Below are positions 50,184-56,730 of a DNA stretch of 56,730 bases, piece after piece. Positions within the stretch are counted from its first letter, which is position 1. Every line of letters starts with the position of its first letter. Both the position numbers and the translations under genes were made by a program. Below the pieces are notes generated by a model that made no database searches, was not told the DNA's origin, and was given only the letters and a program-made list of their open reading frames with translations. Source of the DNA: Paenibacillus allorhizosphaerae (lineage in GTDB: Bacteria > Bacillota > Bacilli > Paenibacillales > NBRC-103111); NCBI RefSeq assembly GCF_910594985.1, contig NZ_CAJVCE010000034.1:1-56730 (forward strand), read 5' to 3'.

Positions 50184-51212
50184 TTGTTTCAAGACATCCA
50201 TGTGCAGGAACTTCTGGAACTGCAGAGCAAGCGGGAACTGGCGCTTGTCGACGTCCGTTCCCCGGGGGAATATGAGGAATTCACCATCCCCGGCAGCAGC
50301 AACATCCCGCTCTTTACGAACGAAGAACGGGCGGAAATCGGGACGATCTATAAGCAGGTGAGCATCGAGGCGGCGAAACATCGCGGGCTCGAGATCGTCT
50401 CGGCCAAGCTACCGGCGTTTATCAAGCAATTCGAAGCGATTGAGCCGCGCAAAGCGGTGTTTTGCTGGCGGGGCGGCATGCGCAGCCGGACGACGGCAAC
50501 GCTGCTCTCGCTGATGGGCATTCGCGTATACCGGCTAGGTGGCGGCATCCGCGCCTATCGGCAGTGGGTCACCGGCCTGCTGGAGTCCTTCGAGCTGAAG
50601 CCGGAGATGATCGTCATCGGCGGCAACACCGGGACGGGCAAGACGCTTATGCTGCGTAAGCTGGCCGAACGCGGCTATCCTGTCCTGGATCTTGAGCATC
50701 TCGCCGGACACCGCGGCTCGATCTTCGGTCAAATCGGACTCAAGCCGAACAACCAGAAGACGTTCGAATCGCTGCTGGCGCACGAGCTGCTGCGCCTAAA
50801 CGAGAAGCCGTATATTTTGGTGGAGGCCGAGAGCAAGCGGGTCGGCAAAGCGGTTTTGCCCGAATTTCTGGCCCGTAAGAAAGAAGAGGGCAAACCGATC
50901 ATCGTCGAGATGCCCTTGGAGGAACGGGTAAGGCATATTATGGACGATTATCATCCGCTTGAGCATAAGGATGAATGTATTGCGGCCTTCGAGCATATTC
51001 GAAGACGTATTCATACGCCGGTCGCTGCGGAGATTGAACGCCATCTGCTGCTGAATCAATTCGAGGAAGCAGTCGCGCTGCTGCTTCAGCATTACTACGA
51101 TCCGCGGTATGAGCATGCCGAAAGCCGGTACGCCAAAGAGCCGGTTCGTCTGCAAGCCGACTCCTTGGACGATGCCGTTGAACAAATCATAGCCCAGTTA
51201 AAACAAGTCTAA
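50184..51212 (+). CDS. mnmH: tRNA 2-selenouridine synthase
   Basis: 342 aa. N-terminal rhodanese domain (VDVRSPGEYEEFTIPGSSNIPLF) with catalytic C94 in FCWRGGMRSR, and a C-terminal P-loop domain with Walker A GNTGTGKT (residues 147-154). Converts geranylated 2-thiouridine at the wobble position of tRNA-Lys, -Glu and -Gln to 2-selenouridine, using selenophosphate. TTG start at 50184 after AAAGGAGCGAGCC. Follows selD by 88 bp. Confidence 0.93.
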   Translation: MFQDIHVQELLELQSKRELALVDVRSPGEYEEFTIPGSSNIPLFTNEERAEIGTIYKQVSIEAAKHRGLEIVSAKLPAFIKQFEAIEPRKAVFCWRGGMRSRTTATLLSLMGIRVYRLGGGIRAYRQWVTGLLESFELKPEMIVIGGNTGTGKTLMLRKLAERGYPVLDLEHLAGHRGSIFGQIGLKPNNQKTFESLLAHELLRLNEKPYILVEAESKRVGKAVLPEFLARKKEEGKPIIVEMPLEERVRHIMDDYHPLEHKDECIAAFEHIRRRIHTPVAAEIERHLLLNQFEEAVALLLQHYYDPRYEHAESRYAKEPVRLQADSLDDAVEQIIAQLKQV

Positions 51213-51358
51213 GTCCCGGCTTTCACAGCGAGGCTTTTTTTCTTTCCCAAAAAAAATGATCGTTTCCTGTGTCAAGACAAGGCTTACCGTCTTATACTAT
51301 ATTATCTCAATTGGGCATTCGTCCAGAAGCAAGCTGCAGGGGACGGAGGTGGATGCAT

Positions 51359-51802
51359 TTGTGGTGGCAATACGGTATAGCGGTGTGTATGGTTGCCTTC
51401 TTGATCCTGACGTTGTATGGGATTAGGCTGCTTCGCCGGGCGGATGCTGCCTTAAAGCAGGCGGAAGCGGCTCTCCGTGAGGTTCAGCAGCAGGTGACGC
51501 AAACGACAGGTGAATCGGAACGGCTGTTCAAGGCTTCTACCGTGCTGGTAGAGGATTTGCAGGGCAAGCTGACCGCTGCGGATGCATGGTTCAAGGCGGC
51601 CAACGAGACAGGGGAAGCGATGAATCGCGTTTCCCGCTCCGTCAAGGTCATGTCGCAAACGGTGGAACATTCGGTTCTCGAAGCTCGAAGAGCCGTACAT
51701 AATAACCAGGATACCGTGAACGACCTGATGGAACTGACGACCGCCGGAATTCATCTCTGGCATCGCCTGCAAGCTTGCAAGCGATCAAAATCGAAGGAGT
51801 GA
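51359..51802 (+). CDS. DUF948 membrane protein
   Basis: 147 aa. One N-terminal span (YGIAVCMVAFLILTLYGIRLL) and a long coiled-coil region (RRADAALKQAEAALREVQQQV...). DUF948 proteins of Bacillus sit at the membrane and often precede YtxH. TTG at 51359 is preferred: CGGAGGT is 8 nt upstream, whereas ATG at 51353 would lie only ~2 nt from it. Followed 7 bp later by a YtxH-type gene. Confidence 0.82.
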   Translation: MWWQYGIAVCMVAFLILTLYGIRLLRRADAALKQAEAALREVQQQVTQTTGESERLFKASTVLVEDLQGKLTAADAWFKAANETGEAMNRVSRSVKVMSQTVEHSVLEARRAVHNNQDTVNDLMELTTAGIHLWHRLQACKRSKSKE

Positions 51803-51809
51803 AGTGGGA

Positions 51810-52175
51810 ATGGCACAACATAAAGGCAAAGATTTGTTGGTTGGTGCTGTGGTAGGTACGGTATTGGGGGCGGTATCCGCATTGCTGTTCGCTCCCAAAT
51901 CGGGACGTGAGCTGCGCGCCGATATTGCGGAAGGATATCAGCAAGTCAGCGAGAAAACCCAGCAAATCGCCGGGGACGTCGCTCAAAAATCGAAACAGCT
52001 TGCCTCGAGCGTCGTAGAGACGACTTCCGATTGGGCCGGGAAAGCAAAGGACGCTGCCGTGCAGGCGGGGCAAGGGGTCAAATCGTTCGCCAAAAGCAAA
52101 GGAGCTGGCGACGAGGTGGCAGCCGCCGAAGCTTCCGTTGCGGCTACCGCGATCGACCGGGAAGAACAACAATAA
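51810..52175 (+). CDS. YtxH-domain protein
   Basis: 121 aa. Glycine-zipper-like N-terminal span (DLLVGAVVGTVLGAVSALLFAPKSGRELR), the YtxH signature, followed by a long amphipathic Ala/Lys/Gln helix. General-stress or envelope protein in Bacillus; molecular role unknown. ATG at 51810 follows AAGGAG by 10 nt; a GTG at 51804 is the alternative. Confidence 0.88.
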   Translation: MAQHKGKDLLVGAVVGTVLGAVSALLFAPKSGRELRADIAEGYQQVSEKTQQIAGDVAQKSKQLASSVVETTSDWAGKAKDAAVQAGQGVKSFAKSKGAGDEVAAAEASVAATAIDREEQQ

Positions 52176-52180
52176 ACCAA

Positions 52181-52223
52181 ACAACCCTGCTTGTGCGATC
52201 GCCGCGCAAGCAGGGTTGTTTTA
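52181..52223. terminator. Terminator between YtxH and NAGPA genes
   Basis: ACAACCCTGCTTG pairs with CAAGCAGGGTTGT, with TTTT after on the plus strand and a shorter A/T flank for the minus strand. Its right end reaches the last codon of the convergent gene. Confidence 0.85.
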
Positions 52224-53369
52224 CCATTTGGAGGGGTCGATTTTGCTTGGATCGAGACCTTCCCAAATGTTCTTGATGTTGGCTTTCTCCGGTTCGTCGA
52301 ATACGAGCCAAGCGGTAGGAAGATAGCGCTCTCCGTATTCGCTTGCCGGTTTGTTGACAATTTTATTGTCTTTGACAAGGACGGTCGAAGATCCCCCGTC
52401 CAAATTCGCGGCCGTGACGGCGCCGTGCTCGAGAAATATTTTTTGGATATCGAATAAGGTGGCTCCGATGCTATGTCCCGGCTGACGGCCGTCGATAATG
52501 GCGAACATAATCGTACCGTCTTCTTTTTGGGCCATGCTCGTACGCGGGGCGATCCCCCAGCCATCCGCCTGGTTTTTGATCTGGCCGACGCCGTTCACGA
52601 TGAACTTGGGCGCAAAGGTGACCGCTTCTTGAACGCCCATCTTGATCAGTTCGTTGGGTGAATATTTTCCTGCTACCATGCGGCCTTCGTTATCGATACC
52701 GACGATATGGTTCGCCGTGTTCATGCCGCCGTCATTATAAAAGATTTTGCCACCCGACATGACAAGCCCGGTAGGTTGAAAGCCGTTGCCCATCCATTCG
52801 GGGTCTACGAAACCGCCGGCATTGACACCTGCCACCGCTCCGAGACGCGACACCATGGAGGACACTTTCTCCCCTTTGCCCACTTTGCCGGGAACGGCGA
52901 TCCGCAGTTTCTTCGGATCATTGACGATGAGGAGATGGCCCTTGAAGTTCGTTCCTTGAATCGGTTCGATTTCAACGATCGGTTTTTTGACTTCTGCCAC
53001 TACGGGAACGACCGGATCGGGGGCGATGTGGACAAGCTGTTTGTCCTCGACTTCCGAGTATTTGTCAAACTGTGCCCAATAGCGGTTCACGCGCTTATCC
53101 AGCTCTTCGCTGCCGATCAAATATTTGGCCCAGTGCCGATGCTGTGTCGTGATCAGAGTGTCGGCCATCAACAATCGGACGTTCGTTCCAGATTCGGTGA
53201 GAAAGAACCAGATGCTGCCGATTATGCCGAAGAAGAACATGAAGAATAAAGTATAAAAGAAAAGAGTAACGAGCGGTGTGGAAGTTTTGCGCTTCTTGCT
53301 CTTTTTCTTTTTGTTACCAAGAGCCGTCGCGGGTTGGGTGCGCGTGCTGTCGGATAAAGGTACGGACAT
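52221..53369 (-). CDS. Membrane-anchored phosphodiester glycosidase (NAGPA domain) protein
   Basis: 382 aa. Basic N-terminus, one span (PLVTLFFYTLFFMFFFGIIGSIWFFL), linker, then an extracytoplasmic NAGPA/DUF2233 domain from residue ~145: VAGVNAGGFVDPEW, GLVMSGGKIFY, RTSMAQKEDGTIMFAIIDGRQPGHSIGATLFDI and AANLDGGSSTVLVKDNKIVNKPA. The family hydrolyses or binds phosphodiester-linked amino sugars and occurs in polysaccharide and teichoic-acid contexts. ATG at 53369 follows AAAGGA. Confidence 0.88.
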   Translation of the reverse strand: MSVPLSDSTRTQPATALGNKKKKSKKRKTSTPLVTLFFYTLFFMFFFGIIGSIWFFLTESGTNVRLLMADTLITTQHRHWAKYLIGSEELDKRVNRYWAQFDKYSEVEDKQLVHIAPDPVVPVVAEVKKPIVEIEPIQGTNFKGHLLIVNDPKKLRIAVPGKVGKGEKVSSMVSRLGAVAGVNAGGFVDPEWMGNGFQPTGLVMSGGKIFYNDGGMNTANHIVGIDNEGRMVAGKYSPNELIKMGVQEAVTFAPKFIVNGVGQIKNQADGWGIAPRTSMAQKEDGTIMFAIIDGRQPGHSIGATLFDIQKIFLEHGAVTAANLDGGSSTVLVKDNKIVNKPASEYGERYLPTAWLVFDEPEKANIKNIWEGLDPSKIDPSKW

Positions 53370-53436
53370 AAGCGGTTCCTTTCTGAATAAAAGGTAATTG
53401 CCGGAGATCAGCTTATCATTAATAACGAAAAAAAAA

Positions 53437-53467
53437 GAAAAAAGTTGCAGAATTCTGCCGCTTTTTT
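53437..53467 (-). terminator. Terminator of the LytTR-GGDEF-EAL gene
   Basis: Minus strand: AAAAAAG-c-GGCAGAATTCTGC-a-CTTTTTT type hairpin around the EcoRI-like centre, immediately after the TAG stop and followed by a long T-rich run. Confidence 0.8.
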
Positions 53468-55276
53468 CTAATTCAAGTACAGCTGTTTGTTTTCTTTGAT
53501 CAAAAGCTCGAAGTCGGAGGCAGGCATCGGTTTACTGAATACGTATCCTTGAATTTCGTCGCAGCCTTGCGTAATGAGAAAATCAAGCTGCTCCTTCGTT
53601 TCGACACCTTCGGCAAGCGATTTGATTTTGAGACGGTGCGACATGGCGATTAATGCGGTGACGATGGCGGCGTTGTCTTCATCGGAAGTAATGTCGCGGA
53701 TAAACGACTGATCGATTTTCAGCGTGTGCACCTGGAATCGCTTCAAATAACTTAACGAGGAGTAGCCTGTGCCAAAGTCATCGATGGAAATGCGTACGCC
53801 GAGCGCTTTTAGCTTTTGCATCGTATCGGTAATGTACGGGAGGTTGTTCATCGCAATGTTTTCCGTAATCTCCAGACACAGCTGATCCGGGGCAAGGCCC
53901 GACTCCTCCAGCGTCTCTGTGACGATCTGTACGAAATTTTGTTGATGGAATTGAATCGCCGAAATGTTGACCGATACGATTAACGGCGGATAGCCCATCT
54001 TCAGCCAAGTCCTATTCTGCAGGCACGATTGCTTCAGCACCCAGTTTCCGATCGGTACGATCAGTCCGGTTTCTTCGGCTAGCGGGATGAACTCCGCGGG
54101 CGATACGAGTCCCCACTCCGGGTGGAGCCACCGCACAAGCGATTCCATCCCGAACACGCTGCCGTTGCTCAGATTAACAAGAGGCTGGTAATACACTTGA
54201 AATTCGCCTCGCTCCAGCGCTTTCCGCAGCTGTATCTCCAGGTTGAGCCGTTGCATCGAACGTTTGTTCATATCCGGTTGGTAATAATGATACGCGTTCC
54301 CGCCTTTTTCTTTCGAACGGTACATGGCGATATCCGCATTTTTCAACAGCGTTTCTGTTTCGGCGCCGTCATTCGGATACACGCTGATGCCGATGCTTGC
54401 GGTTACGAATAATTCATGGCTCTCAATAACGAACGGTTCTTTAAGCAAGTCTGGGATGCCTCTGGCAAATTGGGCGGCTTCATCGACATGCGTCAGATTC
54501 GTTAATAATATGATGAATTCGTCCCCGCCGAAACGGGCTACGACGTCTTTGTCCTTTACATAAACTTGCAATTTGCGCGCCAGCAACTGAAGAAGCTGGT
54601 CGCCGACATGATGGCCGAGCGTATCGTTGATAACTTTGAATCGATCAAGATCAAAAAAGACGATAGCCATCATACTGCCGTTTCGCTGCGATTCCTCAAA
54701 GTGCGCTTTCAGCTTGTTGTCGAACAGCAGACGATTCGGCAAATTGGTGAGCGAATCGTGATAGGCCATATGTACGATCTTTTCCTCGGCCCGTTTGCGC
54801 TCATTCACCGCGCGAATGGTAGCGTAAGATCGAAGCAAATGGTAGTCGTTCGTTTCGCTAACAATTTTGGCGAACAGTTCTTCATGCAGCTCGGGATTGT
54901 GTTCGGTTGAAGCATAGTCGCCGGTCTTGATGAGTTGAACGGCGTTCTCGACATGCTCTTTGTGAATGCGGGCGGCAGAGGCCGTCTTGGCATGTTTACG
55001 ATGATCCGAAGTGAGATAAATGGCCCCTTTCTTCGAATCGTAGGACTGCACATGATTCATATTGACGATATTCGTATTGTCCAGCAGGCGAAACCCGTCC
55101 TCAAACAACCATTCTTCCAAGCTGTCGAATGAAAAGTCAAGGTAATATTGCTCGTCTTTGGTATGGATGATCACTTCCCGGTCACGAATTCGGTCAATTT
55201 TCACGACGTCGCCAGCGTCAATAACCAGAAGTTCCGACCCTCTTTTGCCATCCCGAGTAACGGGGATTTTCTGCAT
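53468..55276 (-). CDS. LytTR-GGDEF-EAL protein: signal-linked cyclic-di-GMP enzyme
   Basis: 602 aa, soluble. Residues ~12-115 form a LytTR DNA-binding-type domain (VIIHTKDEQYYLDFSFDSL, FRLLDNTNIVNMNHVQSYD), with no receiver domain before it. Residues ~165-335 are a GGDEF diguanylate cyclase with an intact motif RFGGDEF (249-254); the I-site position reads KDKD, not RxxD, so product inhibition may be lost. Residues ~340-600 are an EAL phosphodiesterase with ESL (378-380) for EAL, DDFGTGYSSL (499-508) and AEGVET (555-560). ATG at 55276 follows TTGGAG by about 8 nt. It follows agrD in the same direction after 70 bp and probably acts as the output of that peptide system. Confidence 0.88.
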   Translation of the reverse strand: MQKIPVTRDGKRGSELLVIDAGDVVKIDRIRDREVIIHTKDEQYYLDFSFDSLEEWLFEDGFRLLDNTNIVNMNHVQSYDSKKGAIYLTSDHRKHAKTASAARIHKEHVENAVQLIKTGDYASTEHNPELHEELFAKIVSETNDYHLLRSYATIRAVNERKRAEEKIVHMAYHDSLTNLPNRLLFDNKLKAHFEESQRNGSMMAIVFFDLDRFKVINDTLGHHVGDQLLQLLARKLQVYVKDKDVVARFGGDEFIILLTNLTHVDEAAQFARGIPDLLKEPFVIESHELFVTASIGISVYPNDGAETETLLKNADIAMYRSKEKGGNAYHYYQPDMNKRSMQRLNLEIQLRKALERGEFQVYYQPLVNLSNGSVFGMESLVRWLHPEWGLVSPAEFIPLAEETGLIVPIGNWVLKQSCLQNRTWLKMGYPPLIVSVNISAIQFHQQNFVQIVTETLEESGLAPDQLCLEITENIAMNNLPYITDTMQKLKALGVRISIDDFGTGYSSLSYLKRFQVHTLKIDQSFIRDITSDEDNAAIVTALIAMSHRLKIKSLAEGVETKEQLDFLITQGCDEIQGYVFSKPMPASDFELLIKENKQLYLN

Positions 55277-55303
55277 GATTTCAGCTCCAAGGGATAAAGA
55301 TTA

Positions 55304-55329
55304 GGCTGCCGAACGATGGCTCGGCAGCC
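55304..55329. repeat. Hairpin between agrD and the LytTR-GGDEF-EAL gene
   Basis: Perfect 9-bp stem GGCTGCCGA (55304-55312) / TCGGCAGCC (55321-55329), 8-nt loop. On the minus strand only TAATCTTT follows, so termination would be partial. It may set the ratio of the agr genes to the downstream enzyme. Confidence 0.6.
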
Positions 55330-55346
55330 GTCATTAAAAATATGTA

Positions 55347-55469
55347 TTATTTTTTCAGCAGTTCCTGAGGAGTTTCAGGGCGATTCATGAACGCAGAATT
55401 AGTAAAGACAAACAGGGATGCTATGATCAAAAGCGCCACATTTGCAATCTTTGCAATTTTTCTTTTCAT
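55347..55469 (-). CDS. agrD: AgrD-like cyclic lactone autoinducer propeptide
   Basis: 40 aa. Amphipathic basic N-terminal leader (MKRKIAKIANVALLIIASLF), a core TNSAFMN and a C-terminal recognition tail RPETPQELLKK that matches the AgrD tail (S. aureus EVEVPKEL). No cysteine occurs in the peptide; S25 is the candidate ring-closing residue, giving a lactone not a thiolactone. AGGAGG is 7 nt before ATG at 55469, within the end of the agrB gene region. Too short for usual ORF filters. Next gene after agrB, 4 bp away. Confidence 0.85.
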   Translation of the reverse strand: MKRKIAKIANVALLIIASLFVFTNSAFMNRPETPQELLKK

Positions 55470-55473
55470 CTCC

Positions 55474-56022
55474 TCACCTCCTCTCAAGTAATATGAACAA
55501 GGAGTTGCCTATTCGTGTCAATGTCAGTGTTTGAACTAGAAATGTAGCTGAAAGTAAGGGGGAGTGAATAATGAAATTACTGGAAACAAAGAGAATGCAA
55601 AACCATTTTAAAACTGGATAATATTTTGGATTGATCCGGCTAACATCTTGTATGCCATGCGGCGCTTTAAGATACAAAATGATAATGCTGATAATATCAA
55701 AGATTAAACCTAGAAAAACATAGTTGAAACTTAAATGAGTTAAAACCGTCAAAACAAGGATGGTAACCAGACAACATGCTAATGAAGAGTTTAGATGCAC
55801 TCCTCCGCTAAAATATCTCAGTAATAGGAAACATCCTATAGTGGTTATCGATTCCAAGAAATGGTTTGTAAAATAAGAGATAAACAAAGTAGTGCTTATT
55901 GCCAATATTGAGTTTATTGACAAGCTAAGCGCGTAAACTAAAACTTGTTCAGAAGCCGCCTGAGGGTAGTTCTCACGGATTGTCTTTGCTATTCTGGTTG
56001 CGGAACGATCGATCAAGTTCAT
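55474..56022 (-). CDS. agrB: AgrB-type accessory gene regulator peptidase
   Basis: 182 aa polytopic membrane endopeptidase that trims and cyclises the AgrD propeptide. RYFSGGVHLNSSLACC holds catalytic H76 and C83, spaced exactly as H77 and C84 in S. aureus AgrB. Four to six spans. ATG at 56022 follows GAGAGG by about 10 nt and lies 50 bp inside the end of the upstream membrane-protein gene, so the two are translationally coupled. Coding sequence visibly more AT-rich than neighbours. Confidence 0.92.
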   Translation of the reverse strand: MNLIDRSATRIAKTIRENYPQAASEQVLVYALSLSINSILAISTTLFISYFTNHFLESITTIGCFLLLRYFSGGVHLNSSLACCLVTILVLTVLTHLSFNYVFLGLIFDIISIIILYLKAPHGIQDVSRINPKYYPVLKWFCILFVSSNFIIHSPLLSATFLVQTLTLTRIGNSLFILLERR

Positions 56023-56704
56023 CTTTAACAGGCCTCTCGTATTTATCTCTTATGATTTGTTTATTGTGCCGGTACGCGACAAATATACCTATCAAAAAGA
56101 TAATAACCATAACGATAGTAATAATGTAACTGACTGAGTTCTGATACCAAGAAATTAATTCAAGCTGAATCAGTATGAGACTTAAAACGAGAACCGCTGA
56201 CAATATGAAGTTGTAGCCTTTAAGTGCTGATTTCGAAGCCAAGTTCTTCGATTTAAATAAAAAACCGAACTTTCTTCGCTGAAGAAGATATATCAAAAAA
56301 ATAATAATGATGGTTGCTGAGACTTGAACAGACCCGAGTAATAAAGCAGATTCGCGAACTTGGGACTCATCGAATAGTAAGAATTGCTTTCCTATTCCAT
56401 ATAACGCTAATTCGATTATTGAGACTGCTACAAAACCAGGAATACACATTAATAATGAGTAGAAGAAAGGGATTCTATATACTATCATTATAAGAATAAT
56501 TTCAACTGTGAGAGCAGGTAAAATAGTCAAGTTGCTTACATGATTGATATCTCGAAAATAGAAACTAATAATAGACATTAATAACGCAATGCCGTAGATC
56601 TTATGTAAATAATAATAAAACTGAAACCGGAACATTGATAGAGAGAGTACGATCATTGCAGATAACTCGATTGAAGATAAAAGTATTTTAATTGCCAATG
56701 ACAT
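55973..56704 (-). CDS. Polytopic AgrC-sensor-like membrane protein lacking a kinase domain
   Basis: 243 aa. About six or seven predicted spans (first ILLSSIELSAMIVLSLSMF, last VSYIITIVMVIIFLIGIFVAYR), then only a ~30-residue charged tail (KQIIRDKYERPVKDELDRSF...). The layout matches the N-terminal peptide-sensing half of AgrC, but no HisKA-like box or HATPase motifs follow because the gene ends inside the agrB start. I infer a receptor without its own kinase. ATG at 56704 follows AAAGGGAG by ~11 nt; the upstream region is cut by the window edge. AT-rich. Confidence 0.6.
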   Translation of the reverse strand: MSLAIKILLSSIELSAMIVLSLSMFRFQFYYYLHKIYGIALLMSIISFYFRDINHVSNLTILPALTVEIILIMIVYRIPFFYSLLMCIPGFVAVSIIELALYGIGKQFLLFDESQVRESALLLGSVQVSATIIIIFLIYLLQRRKFGFLFKSKNLASKSALKGYNFILSAVLVLSLILIQLELISWYQNSVSYIITIVMVIIFLIGIFVAYRHNKQIIRDKYERPVKDELDRSFRNQNSKDNP

Positions 56705-56730
56705 CGTAACATTTACTCCCTTTACAATAT

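Noticed and set aside
51213..51260. Terminator after mnmH
   Set aside because: A T-run is present (GGCTTTTTTTC) but I could not find a convincing stem before it.
55973..56022. Frameshift that would connect the sensor-like protein to a lost kinase domain
   Set aside because: The following DNA is occupied by an intact agrB with its own ribosome site, and no histidine-kinase motifs appear in any frame.
1..56730. CRISPR arrays, tRNA/rRNA genes, insertion sequences, prophage
   Set aside because: No direct-repeat arrays, tRNA T-loop signatures, transposase or phage gene motifs were seen anywhere in the window.

Overview
The window reads as a chromosomal segment of a spore-forming member of the Bacillota, most like Paenibacillus. 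Reasons: a complete GerA-type germinant receptor operon, an alpha/beta-type small acid-soluble spore protein, the sporulation protein Cse60, Bacillus-type small proteins (YozQ, YtxH, DUF3951 and DUF948 families), strong AGGAGG-type ribosome binding sites, frequent TTG and GTG starts, and a moderately GC-rich sequence. No rRNA, tRNA, CRISPR array, insertion sequence or prophage was recognised.

Layout. 0-3.9 kb: a polyol dehydrogenase and RpiB-type isomerase pair (tetritol-like catabolism) followed by the C-terminal remnant of a GlpX-type phosphatase, then a HAD phosphatase overlapping a glycerophosphodiesterase. 4-7.4 kb: a DUF4127-nanE-ROK amino-sugar operon. 7.5-8.5 kb: cse60 with a 5'-terminal stem-loop, and a Gre-like protein preceded by an overlapping 23-codon leader ORF. 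8.7-12.8 kb: a four-gene germination operon. 12.9-14.8 kb: a Gfo/Idh/MocA oxidoreductase and a MerR/TipAS regulator. 14.9-17.7 kb (minus strand): UbiA-type phosphoribosyl-polyprenyl-phosphate synthase, two ArnE/F-like SMR proteins and a polytopic GT-C-like protein, which together look like a lipid-linked pentose export and transfer cassette. 17.9-25 kb: L-rhamnose catabolism (fused aldolase/dehydrogenase, an ASRT-like small-molecule-binding protein, isomerase, kinase, DeoR regulator). 25-31 kb: two MFS transporters, small surface and spore proteins, and MarR. 31-38 kb: assorted metabolic genes, a second ROK kinase, an azoreductase with a clear promoter/operator, and a TPR protein. 38-42.7 kb: thiamin salvage and biosynthesis (thiO, tenI, thiD), a HepT-like protein and a SufR-like Cys-rich regulator. 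42.7-47 kb: a DUF2339 membrane protein, a guanidine-I riboswitch controlling a two-subunit SMR guanidinium exporter, and an LCP cell-wall protein. 47.4-53.4 kb: a minimal TrxR-like flavoprotein, KDPG aldolase, selD-mnmH (selenouridine tRNA modification), DUF948/YtxH envelope proteins and a NAGPA-domain protein.

53.4-56.7 kb (minus strand) is the most unusual part: an AT-rich agr-like peptide-signalling operon with a kinase-less polytopic membrane protein, an AgrB-type peptidase, and a cysteine-free AgrD-like propeptide. In place of an AgrC/AgrA two-component pair, it is followed by a single LytTR-GGDEF-EAL protein. I infer a quorum-signal route that feeds directly into cyclic-di-GMP turnover through a LytTR module that has no receiver domain.
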